Below, in pieces: positions 51,301-59,843 of a stretch of 64,000 nucleotides of DNA; the first letter of the stretch is position 1, and the number at the start of each line of letters is the position of its first letter. The stretch covers positions 1,116,001-1,180,000 of the forward strand of contig NZ_CP111036.1 of assembly GCF_026248685.1 (NCBI RefSeq), read 5' to 3'. The notes under the pieces were generated by a model that made no database searches, had not been told where the DNA came from, and saw nothing but the letters and a program-made list of their open reading frames with translations. Source of the stretch: Haladaptatus caseinilyticus (lineage in GTDB: Archaea; Halobacteriota; Halobacteria; Halobacteriales; Haladaptataceae). A program made the position numbers and the translations under genes.

Positions 51301-53013
51301 TCAAACTGCCTCCGTTCCCCTTTTTCCGGTCCTAACCTGACAGGCATCCTCGATGGGTACGACGAATACCTTCCCATCGCCAGGTTCGCCCGTATTCGCG
51401 GCACCGCGAATCGCTTCGATTACCTCGTTAGCAGGGATATCCGCGACGACGCACTCGACTTTCACTTTTTGATGGAGGTCAACGACGTATTCTTCGCCAC
51501 GCCACTGACCGAGTTTCGCGGGTTGACTGCCGCGGCCACTGACGTTTGTCACCGTAAGGCTGGGTGCGCCGATATCCGCCAGTGCGCGCTTTACGTCGGT
51601 CAATCTGTCCGGTCGGACGATTGCAGTAACGAGTTTGATGGCTCCGTCGTTTGGTTGTGTACCACCGTCTGCACGGAGGTGCTCCGCAGGTATCTCACCG
51701 GAGTCACCGATGCCGAATTCGGGATAGGTTTCGACGCCGTGTTCCGCAACGTCGAGTCCTTCGCGCTCGTGGGCAGGCGTGACGCGGGCTTGTCCAAGTG
51801 AGCGGGCGACACCGAACACAAAACCAGTCGCCACGATCGTCCACAGACCGATGAGCAAGACGCCTGCGGTCTGGACCGCTAGCCCCGAAAGTACCGAGTT
51901 CAGACCCCCTCCTTGCCACGTCCCGACTGCGACGAACGGGTAGGCCAGCGTCCCGAGAATTCCTGCGGACCCGTGAACTGGGAACACGGCACACACGTCG
52001 TCGATGTTGAGCCGCTTTTCGACGAACTCGAAGACGAAGGGAAGTTGTGCACCCGCCAAGAGGCCGACTGCAAGCGCACCGGGCCAAACGATGTCGTCGG
52101 CGATTCCCGTGATGCCGACGAGTCCTGCGAGCAGGCCGTTGGCAACGTAGAGGGTATCGACTTTGTCGGTACGGAGCAACGAAACCGCGCCTGCGCCGAT
52201 TGCGCCCGTCGCCATTCCAAGCGTGGTGACGAGGGCAACCCGGCCGACCGTCGCGAACGCATCCAATGAGAGGGTCTCGCCTTCGACCGCGAACACCGTC
52301 GCGGCAGTACCGACGTTGAACCCGTACCAACCGAACGCGAGGATGAGCGTTCCAAGAACGGCGAAGGTCACCGAGTGACCAGGAATGACGTTCGCGTTTC
52401 CGTTTTCGTCGAAGCGACCGAGACGCGGTCCGACGACCCATGCGGCGGTCAATCCCGCGAGACCGCCCATTCCGTGAACGACCATGCCGCCCGCAAAATC
52501 GTGGAAACCGATCGTCGCAAGGATGCCCCCCGCCCACGTGAAGCCGACGACGACGGGGTAGATGATTGCTGCCAGTAGAACGGTGTAGGTCACGTACGTT
52601 CGGAGTTTGCACCGTCCTGCAACGGCCCCGCTGACGATGGTCGCGGCGGTCATGGCGAACACCGCGCCGAACAGCCAGTTGACCCAATCGTTCACGCCGC
52701 TCGGTTCGAGGATGGCGGCGAACTCACCGGCGATGGACCACGCTCCAGTCGCACCGGTGAGATAGCCAACGATGGTAGACAGCGCCGACCCGACGAGGAA
52801 GAAGGCGAGAACGCCTACACTCCACGTGAGTAGGTTTTTCGTCAACTGGTTGGCGACGTTCTTCGAACGCACCTGACCGGCTTCCAGCATGGCGAATCCG
52901 GCGTGCATGAAGAAGATGAGGAACGTTGCAACGAGTACCCAGAGGAGATTGACGCCCTTCGCGATGACTTCGAGGTCGCTTGCGCCCTGCGCGAGCACGG
53001 TCAAATCGCTCAT
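51301..53013 (-). CDS. ammonium transporter fused to C-terminal P-II (GlnB/GlnK) domain
   Basis: 570 residues. Residues 1-430 form an Amt channel with eleven helices and the twin-His pore motifs [16 protein letters not shown] and [11 protein letters not shown]. After a polar linker (residues about 430-459), residues 460-570 are a complete P-II domain: [19 protein letters not shown], a T-loop [34 protein letters not shown], and VRTGKRG. The equivalents of GlnK Gln39, Tyr51, Lys58, Lys90 and Arg103 are kept; Tyr46 is Trp, Lys40 is Pro and Arg101 is Gln. Normally AmtB and GlnK are separate and GlnK plugs the channel from the cytosol. Here each subunit carries its own regulator. Confidence 0.92.
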   Translation of the reverse strand: MSDLTVLAQGASDLEVIAKGVNLLWVLVATFLIFFMHAGFAMLEAGQVRSKNVANQLTKNLLTWSVGVLAFFLVGSALSTIVGYLTGATGAWSIAGEFAAILEPSGVNDWVNWLFGAVFAMTAATIVSGAVAGRCKLRTYVTYTVLLAAIIYPVVVGFTWAGGILATIGFHDFAGGMVVHGMGGLAGLTAAWVVGPRLGRFDENGNANVIPGHSVTFAVLGTLILAFGWYGFNVGTAATVFAVEGETLSLDAFATVGRVALVTTLGMATGAIGAGAVSLLRTDKVDTLYVANGLLAGLVGITGIADDIVWPGALAVGLLAGAQLPFVFEFVEKRLNIDDVCAVFPVHGSAGILGTLAYPFVAVGTWQGGGLNSVLSGLAVQTAGVLLIGLWTIVATGFVFGVARSLGQARVTPAHEREGLDVAEHGVETYPEFGIGDSGEIPAEHLRADGGTQPNDGAIKLVTAIVRPDRLTDVKRALADIGAPSLTVTNVSGRGSQPAKLGQWRGEEYVVDLHQKVKVECVVADIPANEVIEAIRGAANTGEPGDGKVFVVPIEDACQVRTGKRGTEAV

Positions 53014-53416
53014 TCGCCCTCCCCTTTTTCGGGAATAACTACGATATCATCTGGACGACTGTCCACGAATAAGGTGTATTTCGAATCGTTTGATTTCTGT
53101 CTCACGGTATAACGGGACAGCGTTGTTGTTTATAACGATAACTGTTGAAAAGTCCAAATTCTTTGCGCCAGTATTGGCCAAACGACCAGTTTATTATTGT
53201 ATACTATCTGTTTAAGGTTGTAATATGGGCAAAAAGTGGTCGTTCTGGAACGAACTTTTGGACAGTCGTCCACGTAAAACCGAACAGAGTTGGACGGTTT
53301 ATTTCTACGCTCGCAACTTGGCGCGCACGAGAATCACTCGCAGACGGGCGTGTATCGACAGTTTTGGCGACATTCGAACCGGTACTGAGGTCGATTACGA
53401 CGGCCGACGAACTCGC
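53014..53416. other. promoter region between the ammonium transporter and hemB
   Basis: About 400 nt without a supported gene. The left part should hold the amt promoter (TTATAAAC on the minus strand, 53128-53135). An AT-rich block (53185-53222, around tttattattgtatactatc) follows. A plus-strand 88-codon frame from 53225 is antisense to the hemB 3' end and Arg-rich, and is not accepted. Confidence 0.45.
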
Positions 53417-53434
53417 TCAAGCGAGTTCGTCGGC
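53403..53434. repeat. perfect 14-bp hairpin at the hemB stop codon
   Basis: GCCGACGAACTCGC, loop TCAA, GCGAGTTCGTCGGC. The hemB stop TGA (complement of 53417-53419) lies in the loop and the last hemB codons form one arm. No T-run follows on the minus strand. Confidence 0.75.
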
Positions 53435-54400
53435 GATATCTTCGGCGAAGTACGTCAAGATCAGGTCCGCACCGGCACGTTTGATGGATAGTAGGGACTC
53501 GACTGCGGTCTCCTGTAAATCGAGCCACCCCTTCTCGTTTGCCGCGTGAATCATCGCGTACTCTCCGGAGACGTTGTAGGCGGCGATGGGATGGTCGAAC
53601 TCCTCGCGGATGTCGCGGACGATGTCGAGATACGGGAGTGCCGGTTTCACCATCAGCACGTCAGCGCCCTGTTCCACGTCGAGTTCGACTTCGCGCATGG
53701 CTTCGCGCGAGTTGGCCGGGTCCATCTGGTAATGCCGCCGATTTCCGAACGCCGGTGCACCGTCCGCCGCGTCGCGAAATGGCCCATAAAATGCCGATTC
53801 GTACTTCGCGGCGTAGCTCATGATGGGTACGTCCGCGTATCCCGTATCGTCCAACGCCTCTCGAATCGCGCCGACCATCCCGTCCATCATACCGCTGGGT
53901 GCGACCATCTCCGCACCGGCCTTGGCGTGTGAGACGGCGATTTTTTGAAGGAGGCCGAGCGTTTCGTCGTTCTTTACCGTGAGCCGCGGCTCGTCCGCGG
54001 CCTCGTTTTCCAACACGCCACAGTGACCGTGGTCGGTGTACTCACAAAGGCAAACGTCGGTGATGACTGTGGCGCCCGTCTCCCTCGTGATTTTTCGAGT
54101 CGCTTCTTGGACGACGCCATCGTCTGCCCACGCACGACTGCCCCGTTCGTCTTTTGACTCCGGAATGCCGAACAGCATGACAGCCTCGACACCGGTTTCG
54201 AGTACTTCCTCGACTCGAGCCACGCTCTCGTCGATAGGGACACGTTCGTGTCCGGGCATAGTATCTATTGCAACCCGTTCGTCGGTCGTCGCATCGATGA
54301 AGACGGGGGCGATGAGGTCGTCCGTCGCTATTTCAGTCTCGCTGACCAGTTCGCGGAGACCGTCTCGTCGAAGACGACGCGGGCGCTCGATAGGGTTCAT
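53417..54400 (-). CDS. hemB: delta-aminolevulinic acid dehydratase (porphobilinogen synthase)
   Basis: 327 residues from ATG 54400 (MNPIERPRRLRRDGLRELVS). Condenses two 5-aminolevulinates to porphobilinogen for haem, sirohaem and cobalamin. Seen: metal-site cysteines TDVCLCEYTDHGHCG, implying a Zn-type enzyme; Schiff-base lysines in SYAAKYESAFYGPFRD and LMVKPALPYLDIV; and AYNVSGEYAMIHAAN near the C-terminus. Divergent from the dedA gene, sharing an 89-nt promoter gap. The stop is inside a perfect hairpin. Confidence 0.96.
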   Translation of the reverse strand: MNPIERPRRLRRDGLRELVSETEIATDDLIAPVFIDATTDERVAIDTMPGHERVPIDESVARVEEVLETGVEAVMLFGIPESKDERGSRAWADDGVVQEATRKITRETGATVITDVCLCEYTDHGHCGVLENEAADEPRLTVKNDETLGLLQKIAVSHAKAGAEMVAPSGMMDGMVGAIREALDDTGYADVPIMSYAAKYESAFYGPFRDAADGAPAFGNRRHYQMDPANSREAMREVELDVEQGADVLMVKPALPYLDIVRDIREEFDHPIAAYNVSGEYAMIHAANEKGWLDLQETAVESLLSIKRAGADLILTYFAEDIADELA

Positions 54401-54455
54401 ACCGATGCTACCGGTGGAGCACCCAAAACCGCGTCGCTCCGAACGCGGGTCATAA

Positions 54456-54468
54456 CACATTTAGTACA
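54456..54468 (+). promoter_or_regulatory. probable TATA box of the dedA-like gene
   Basis: ACACATTTAGTAC lies 22-34 nt before the ATG at 54490. Confidence 0.4.
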
Positions 54469-54489
54469 TCACGTCAATAGCCGTAGCAG

Positions 54490-55209
54490 ATGCAACTCGC
54501 CTCGCTCGTCGCAGCCGAGACGACTCCCCTCGTTGGTCTGTTCGCCCTTTCGATGTTCGGTTTGGCACTCCTCTCGGTTGGCTCGGAGTCAAACTCCATC
54601 CGACAGTTCCTCTCCGATTACGGCATTATCCTGCTCGTTGCCGGTGTCGCGGCCGCCGCGGTCGTCGGTATCTACCTCTTCCTAATCGGCGATAAGGCAC
54701 TCGCGGAACAGTGGCTCGACCAGTACGGACTGCTTGCCCTCTTCCTCATCCTCATCTTGGAGGGTGCGATGTTACTCTATTTCGCACCGAGCGAGAGTCT
54801 CGTCCCCACGTCAGTCTACGTATTAGCTTCCCCCGACGATTTTCGAGGTATCGCCGTCATTATTTTCGTCGCCGTCGTCGGCGCGACGATCGGCCAGTAC
54901 GCGCTGTTCTCGCTCGCAAAACGTGGCGGCCGGGAGTACCTCCTCGAAAAGCCATGGTTCCGTATCAGCGAATCATCGTTGGACCGATTCGATGGCTGGT
55001 TCGAACGATGGGGTCGTATCGTCGTTCCAGTGAGTAACGCGCTGTTGTTTACGCGCGGAATGATCACCGTCCCGGCCGGATTCGCGGAGATGCGAGACTG
55101 GGAGTTCATCATCCTCTCGGCGATCGGTACGCTGATTTTTCAGTCGTGGCTCGCCGCATTCGCGATTTACACCATCGAACTCGGCCTCCTCGACTACCTC
55201 CCGTTCTGA
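54490..55209 (+). CDS. DedA/VTT-domain membrane protein
   Basis: A 239-residue polytopic protein. After two N-terminal hydrophobic helices not usual for the family, the DedA core runs from LLALFLILILEGAMLLYFAP (re-entrant region) through GATIGQYALFSLAKRGGREYL, with the characteristic Gly-Arg, to RIVVPVSNALLFTRGMITVPAG (F/P-x-R-G region). DedA proteins act as lipid flippases or scramblases, for example of undecaprenyl phosphate or phospholipids, and support membrane homeostasis. In archaea the lipid would be an archaeal phospholipid or dolichyl phosphate. The 290-nt gap after it holds nothing recognised. Confidence 0.85.
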   Translation: MQLASLVAAETTPLVGLFALSMFGLALLSVGSESNSIRQFLSDYGIILLVAGVAAAAVVGIYLFLIGDKALAEQWLDQYGLLALFLILILEGAMLLYFAPSESLVPTSVYVLASPDDFRGIAVIIFVAVVGATIGQYALFSLAKRGGREYLLEKPWFRISESSLDRFDGWFERWGRIVVPVSNALLFTRGMITVPAGFAEMRDWEFIILSAIGTLIFQSWLAAFAIYTIELGLLDYLPF

Positions 55210-55500
55210 ACTATCATCGTATTTTGACATTGTTCTAACCCACAACTGACATCTCGGCTTCGGTCGGAAACCCCCCGACGGAATCTTGCTCAGTTTGGAA
55301 CTGTCGTGGTTTTACCATAGCGATAGACCTAACTCTCCTGAAAACGTACCTTCGAGTGCGCCCGCGTGCCGTTTGTCGCGTGCCATGCCATGAACGATGC
55401 GCGGGCGCGCCTTCTATCGAAATCGCGTTTCACGTTCAGCAGACGGTGTGTCGAAACGCGAACGGTCCCGTGGAAATATCGGATTGAATGCGACCGGACA

Positions 55501-58179
55501 TCAGGCCATTTCAGTCCTGCCACGCTCCTCCGCCGCTTGCCTGTCCGATCGTCGCCGATTCTTGAGCGCGAGTGCGACGAACGCGATTGCCCCGACTGCC
55601 CGGAGGACGAGGTCGAACGACCCTGGTTCGAAGGTGGGTAACCCGACCAATCCGAACAGGCCTGTCACGGTGTTGAACAACAGCAGCGGAGCCATGAGGA
55701 GGAGTGCGGACAACGCAAACCATACTCGGTCCATCCTGCTCACGTCGGCGTAGAGATAGCCGATGACCGTCGCACCGAGTGCCACGACACCGACGAAAAC
55801 GCCTGCCACTGGAATCAACACGTCGGGAACGAAGTAGCCGAGGTTGGTAACGTCGTTCAATCCGATGACGTGGACCTGCTGTCCGGTCCCGACACCGCGC
55901 AGAAGCAAAATTCCGGGTGTCAGCACGAACGCGAACGGAACGATGGCCTTGTTCAACGAGAGCGAAAACGCCTCTACCCCCGTTTGGAACTGGTCGGATT
56001 TCGCGATTCCGGAGGCCGCATAAGCCGCAACCGCCACCGGTGGCGTGATATCCGCGATGACACCGAAATAGAGGATGAACAGATGGGCCGCCAGAATGGG
56101 TATTCCGAACCCGGCAATAGCATCACCGAGCATCGAAACGAGGATAATGTACGTTACCGTCGTCGGCATCCCCATTCCGAGAATGATCGATGAAATCGCC
56201 GTCAAAATCAAGAGTACGACGATAGAGCCGCCACTGACCGTCTGAATGAGTGCTGTGAGATTCGGCCCGAGTCCGCTGACGCTGATGACGCCGGGGATGA
56301 TACCCGCGGCCGCGACTGCGATGACGACCGTCGTCGCGGTTCGCGCGCCCGAATCCATCGACGTGAGCACGAATCCACCGTACTGGAACCCACGGTTGTC
56401 GGCGAGTTTCGGACGCCGAAGTGCCTTCGCTCCTTTTGCCACCGCGGTATCGACTTGCCCGTCGAAATCGAGAAGCGGTGCGTCCGCGTGCGGTCGAAGT
56501 AACATGGTTGCGAAACTCACCGCGAGAATTATCCATCCGAGTTGTCCAGCCACGGCGTTGAGTGCGACGATAGGTGTGGTTCCCGCTCCGCCGCCACCGG
56601 TGAGAAGTGAGACGATACCGACACCACCAGTCACAAACGAGACGAACTGAAGCGCGGAGAGGCCTCCGATCGTTCCGATGAGGGCCACTCTCGAACGGCG
56701 ATTGTACGCCGCAACGAACGCGATGAGTGCACCGATAGCGATAAGAGTGAACCACGCTGCGCGTTCGATGGACAATCGCTCGATGATGAGAAAGTAAAGG
56801 AGCAACAGTAGCGGAATGAGGTAAAACCATCCACGAAGGAGGTGCGGATGAACGTTAACGATTTCCGAATCCGCCAATCCACCGATACTCTCCTTCGACG
56901 CTTCGAGATGGACCATTACCCAGACACCGAAGAAAAAGACGATTGCGGGGATCGTCGCGGCGATAATCACGTCGCGGAACGGCGTCAGCGTATATTCCAC
57001 GATGAGGAACGCCGCCGCGCCCATGACTGGCGGGAGGATTTGCCCGCCGGAAGATGCAGAGGCTTCGACGGCCCCCGCGAACTCGGGGCGATAGCCGGAG
57101 CGTTTCATCAACGGAATCGTAAATGCCCCCGTCGTCACGGTGTTCGCAATTGACGACCCGCTGATGGTTCCCATGAACCCGGATGCGAGGATGGACGCTT
57201 TCGCCGGACCGCCTTTTCTGCGTCCGGTCGCGGCGTACGCCAGTTCGATGAACCATTGGCCAGCCCCACTCATTTCCAGGAATGCCCCGAAGAGAATGAA
57301 GATAAAGATGAAACGAACGCTCACGGTGACCGGTATTCCGAACACCCCGTTTTCGGTGTTGTACCAGAGGTTCTGAACGATGGAATCCCAGTCGAGCGGC
57401 GGTATCGAAAGCACGCCGATGATGGGTGCATCGAGTGGAATCAGATACCCCCACCGCGCATAAACGATGAACGATGCGACGATGATCATCAAGTAGAGGC
57501 CGAGTGCTCGTCGCGTCGCGTCGAGCACGAGGAGGACGCCGAGCACCCCGAGAACGAACGCGTAGGACACGTCGTTTAACGGAATTCCGATAGCCGAAAG
57601 TGCATCGACGATCGGTGAGAGAAACGGGTATACCTCCGAAATCGTGCGCCCGAATCCGAGGCCGAGCGCCCGCATTCCCCGGATCTCTTCGAAGTCGGCC
57701 AACATGTACCAAACGGCCAACAGCGATATCCCCATCATGACGCCATCGACTGGCGTAACTCTATTCCTGTCCGAATCTACCATCGCCCAGCGAACCCCTC
57801 GACGTAACCCTGCCGCGCCGCGGGTCACCGGATTATCGTCACCGAGTCGTTCGCGGAGTGTCGGGACGATGCGGCCGAGACGGCGCGAGAGAAACCCTCG
57901 CCCGGTCGAAGTCGGAAACAGGAGAAACGATAACAGCAGGGCGAACGTGACGTGTACCGCGTTCACTTGGAGCAGTTGAAGCGCACCCAGTCGAATCCCT
58001 CCAACGATAGGGAGCGTCACCTCGAAGATGAATCCGCGAGCCGCGAGCCACATCTGAAACGCCGAGAACGCGATGGCGATAGCCGAGGCGACGACTGCAA
58101 CCGTCCCTCGAAGGTGGCGTCTATGTTCGAGTTCTTCGACGAGTTCCTCTTGTGCTTGTTCACTGAGTGTGTCGCTCAT
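55501..58179 (-). CDS. TRAP transporter fused 4TM/12TM permease (TAXI type)
   Basis: About 892 residues; ATG 58179 overlaps the DUF1850 stop as ATGA, preferred to an in-frame GTG 3 codons upstream. The first part is the small (DctQ-like) unit. The large (DctM-like) unit has GAFLEMSGAGQWFIELAY, MGTISGSSIANTVTTGAF, SASSGGQILPPVMGAAAFL, ILGMGMPTTVTYIILVSM, and DITPPVAVAAYAASGIA. These are DctM hallmark motifs. The transporter uses an ion gradient, Na+ in characterised cases, to import a dicarboxylate or related acid handed over by the TAXI receptor encoded upstream. Confidence 0.93.
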   Translation of the reverse strand: MSDTLSEQAQEELVEELEHRRHLRGTVAVVASAIAIAFSAFQMWLAARGFIFEVTLPIVGGIRLGALQLLQVNAVHVTFALLLSFLLFPTSTGRGFLSRRLGRIVPTLRERLGDDNPVTRGAAGLRRGVRWAMVDSDRNRVTPVDGVMMGISLLAVWYMLADFEEIRGMRALGLGFGRTISEVYPFLSPIVDALSAIGIPLNDVSYAFVLGVLGVLLVLDATRRALGLYLMIIVASFIVYARWGYLIPLDAPIIGVLSIPPLDWDSIVQNLWYNTENGVFGIPVTVSVRFIFIFILFGAFLEMSGAGQWFIELAYAATGRRKGGPAKASILASGFMGTISGSSIANTVTTGAFTIPLMKRSGYRPEFAGAVEASASSGGQILPPVMGAAAFLIVEYTLTPFRDVIIAATIPAIVFFFGVWVMVHLEASKESIGGLADSEIVNVHPHLLRGWFYLIPLLLLLYFLIIERLSIERAAWFTLIAIGALIAFVAAYNRRSRVALIGTIGGLSALQFVSFVTGGVGIVSLLTGGGGAGTTPIVALNAVAGQLGWIILAVSFATMLLRPHADAPLLDFDGQVDTAVAKGAKALRRPKLADNRGFQYGGFVLTSMDSGARTATTVVIAVAAAGIIPGVISVSGLGPNLTALIQTVSGGSIVVLLILTAISSIILGMGMPTTVTYIILVSMLGDAIAGFGIPILAAHLFILYFGVIADITPPVAVAAYAASGIAKSDQFQTGVEAFSLSLNKAIVPFAFVLTPGILLLRGVGTGQQVHVIGLNDVTNLGYFVPDVLIPVAGVFVGVVALGATVIGYLYADVSRMDRVWFALSALLLMAPLLLFNTVTGLFGLVGLPTFEPGSFDLVLRAVGAIAFVALALKNRRRSDRQAAEERGRTEMA

Positions 58180-58688
58180 GTCGGACACCGTTTGATGACG
58201 AACAGTTCGACCGACTCGTCGCCCGAAAGTTCGACGAGGTCGTACCGTTCGTCATCGATTCGTAGTTCGTGGCTTGCCACGTCACCCGGCGCGACGGAAA
58301 TCCGCTCGTACCGTCCCGGCGGGTCGAAGACGAACCAGCCGTTTTCCGTCGTGACGTTGGCCGTGGCTGGGAGTCCTGCCCCGTAGGACTGAAACCGCAT
58401 CTCTGTCATCACCAGTTCATCCCCATTCACCGTGTACACGTCGTGAACCGGCGTTTTCTCGACGCTGTGCGTGTACGAAAGCGTTACCCGCGTTCCGTTT
58501 TCGACCGGTGAGACGAGTATCGGATCGCCCGTGTCGGCATCGGCAACGACGAGGATTCGCTCGCTCGCTCCGTCGTTCGTACTCCGTATTCCCGAACCCG
58601 CTCCCGCCGGAATCGCAAACAGGAGGATGGCACACAGGGCGAGCGACCATATCGTGGTATTACGAACCACCGTTTCCACCGGAGTCAT
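58176..58688 (-). CDS. DUF1850 protein of TAXI-TRAP operon
   Basis: About 170 residues from ATG 58688 (MTPVETVVRNTTIWSLALCA), with an N-terminal signal anchor or signal peptide. The mature part is beta-rich: VTLSYTHSVEKTPVHDVYTV is the key DUF1850 motif, then MTEMRFQSYGAGLPA and NGWFVFDPPG. These small proteins are regularly encoded between TAXI receptors and fused TRAP permeases; they probably assist the transporter outside the membrane, mechanism unknown. It overlaps the receptor gene by 29 nt and the permease by 4 nt. Confidence 0.88.
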   Translation of the reverse strand: MTPVETVVRNTTIWSLALCAILLFAIPAGAGSGIRSTNDGASERILVVADADTGDPILVSPVENGTRVTLSYTHSVEKTPVHDVYTVNGDELVMTEMRFQSYGAGLPATANVTTENGWFVFDPPGRYERISVAPGDVASHELRIDDERYDLVELSGDESVELFVIKRCPT

Positions 58689-59685
58689 TGCCTCCTGATC
58701 CGCTTCCGCCGCCCTGGTTTCCACCTCCCTGTGTCGTCGCTGGGCCGAATATTTCCCGTGCGGCGGGGTGAAGCGGAATGGACATTCCGTCAAGCGCGGT
58801 CTTCCGGTTGATGAACTGCTGTTTCAGAGTTAGCTGGCCGGTGTTGTTGAAGATGGATTCCGTCACGCCGCTGACGGCCGGGTTCGGTTGGTCTTGGGTT
58901 GTCGCAATCATTGCCTGCACTGCGACGGTCTGGACGGGTTCGTTCTGGCCACTGTAGGTTCCCGCCGGAATCGTGTCGTCGGCGAACCACGTCGCCTGAT
59001 TTCTGATATTCTGTCGGGTCTGGCCGGAAATCTGCACGAATGCGATGTTGTTTGTCGTCGCCAACTCCTCGATTGCGCCGACGGGCCAGCCGCCGACCAC
59101 AAATGCGGCGTCGATGTCGCCGTTTCGAAGTTGATCCGCTGCTTGCGAGAAACTGGTATTCTGTTGGGTGAAGTCGTTCTGCTGAATGCCGACCGACTCC
59201 AGAATCTGAATCGCGTTCAACTGGGTTCCGCTTCCGAGGTCACCCGTGTTGATGGTCTTCCCTTGCAGGTCTTCCAGCGTATCGATGTTACTCTCCTGAA
59301 GCGTTACGATGTGAATCGTCTCGGGATACAACGTCGCCACGCCGCGTAGGCTCTTGATCGCGGTCCCTTGAAATTCGCTGATGCCCGTTCCGTTGTACGC
59401 GTAGAAGGCGACGTCGTTCTGGATGAGCGCAAAATCGGCGTTTCCTTGTGCGAGACCGCCGACGTTCTCGACACTCGCGCCAGTCGATTGCACTTGTACT
59501 GTGTAGTCAGTGTTGTTCTCGATTATCGTCTTGAACTGATTCGAGAGCGGGAAGTATGTCCCGCCGGTTCCGCCCGCAAACCAGGTTAATCGCTGTTGCT
59601 GTGCCGATGTGGTTCCGGAAAGCCCAAGGAGCCCGGTTGCGCCCACAGCTTTCACGAATCCACGTCGATTGAGTTCCCCCACCAT
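58660..59685 (-). CDS. TAXI family TRAP solute receptor
   Basis: About 341 residues. ATG 59685 (MVGELNRRGFVKAVGATGLL) is preceded by AGAGGTC, a good ribosome-binding site; an ATG 9 codons upstream is possible. The N-terminus is a Tat signal with RR. The receptor begins RLTWFAGGTGGTYFPLSNQF and carries VQSTGASVENVGGLAQGNAD and LQGKTINTGDLGSG, typical of TAXI receptors. The C-terminus ends in a Gly/Ser/Asn-rich low-complexity tail. It captures its ligand, probably glutamate or a small dicarboxylate, at the surface. Confidence 0.92.
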   Translation of the reverse strand: MVGELNRRGFVKAVGATGLLGLSGTTSAQQQRLTWFAGGTGGTYFPLSNQFKTIIENNTDYTVQVQSTGASVENVGGLAQGNADFALIQNDVAFYAYNGTGISEFQGTAIKSLRGVATLYPETIHIVTLQESNIDTLEDLQGKTINTGDLGSGTQLNAIQILESVGIQQNDFTQQNTSFSQAADQLRNGDIDAAFVVGGWPVGAIEELATTNNIAFVQISGQTRQNIRNQATWFADDTIPAGTYSGQNEPVQTVAVQAMIATTQDQPNPAVSGVTESIFNNTGQLTLKQQFINRKTALDGMSIPLHPAAREIFGPATTQGGGNQGGGSGSGGNDSGGNGGS

Positions 59686-59810
59686 GTTTCTGACCTCTTT
59701 CTGAGAGTTCATATAGCCAATCGACGCTTCGAATCGGAAACGCTGCACTACCGACCGGAAACGGTAAATACCGCAAAGAAAGGCTCACTTACCTCAGTAT
59801 TTCGAATCGA

Positions 59811-59821
59811 AAGTATATTTG
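59811..59821 (+). promoter_or_regulatory. probable TATA box of the S9 peptidase gene
   Basis: AAGTATATTTG lies 23-33 nt before the ATG at 59844, the normal leaderless spacing. Confidence 0.45.
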
Positions 59822-59843
59822 GGTCCCATTTCGAGAATTGGGT

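Noticed and set aside
53013-53035. ORB-like string CCTCCCCTTTTTCGGGAATAAC before amt
   Set aside because: Lacks the GTTTC-n3-TGGAA core; similarity limited to the C/T-run.
53225-53491. 88-codon plus-strand frame between amt and hemB
   Set aside because: Overlaps the hemB 3' end antisense, is Arg-rich rather than acidic, and its second half is created by the hemB hairpin.
59745-59772. ORB-like string GACCGGAAACGGTAAAT upstream of the TAXI gene
   Set aside because: Matches only half of the motif and lacks the AAGGGG end, so it was left out of the ORB count.
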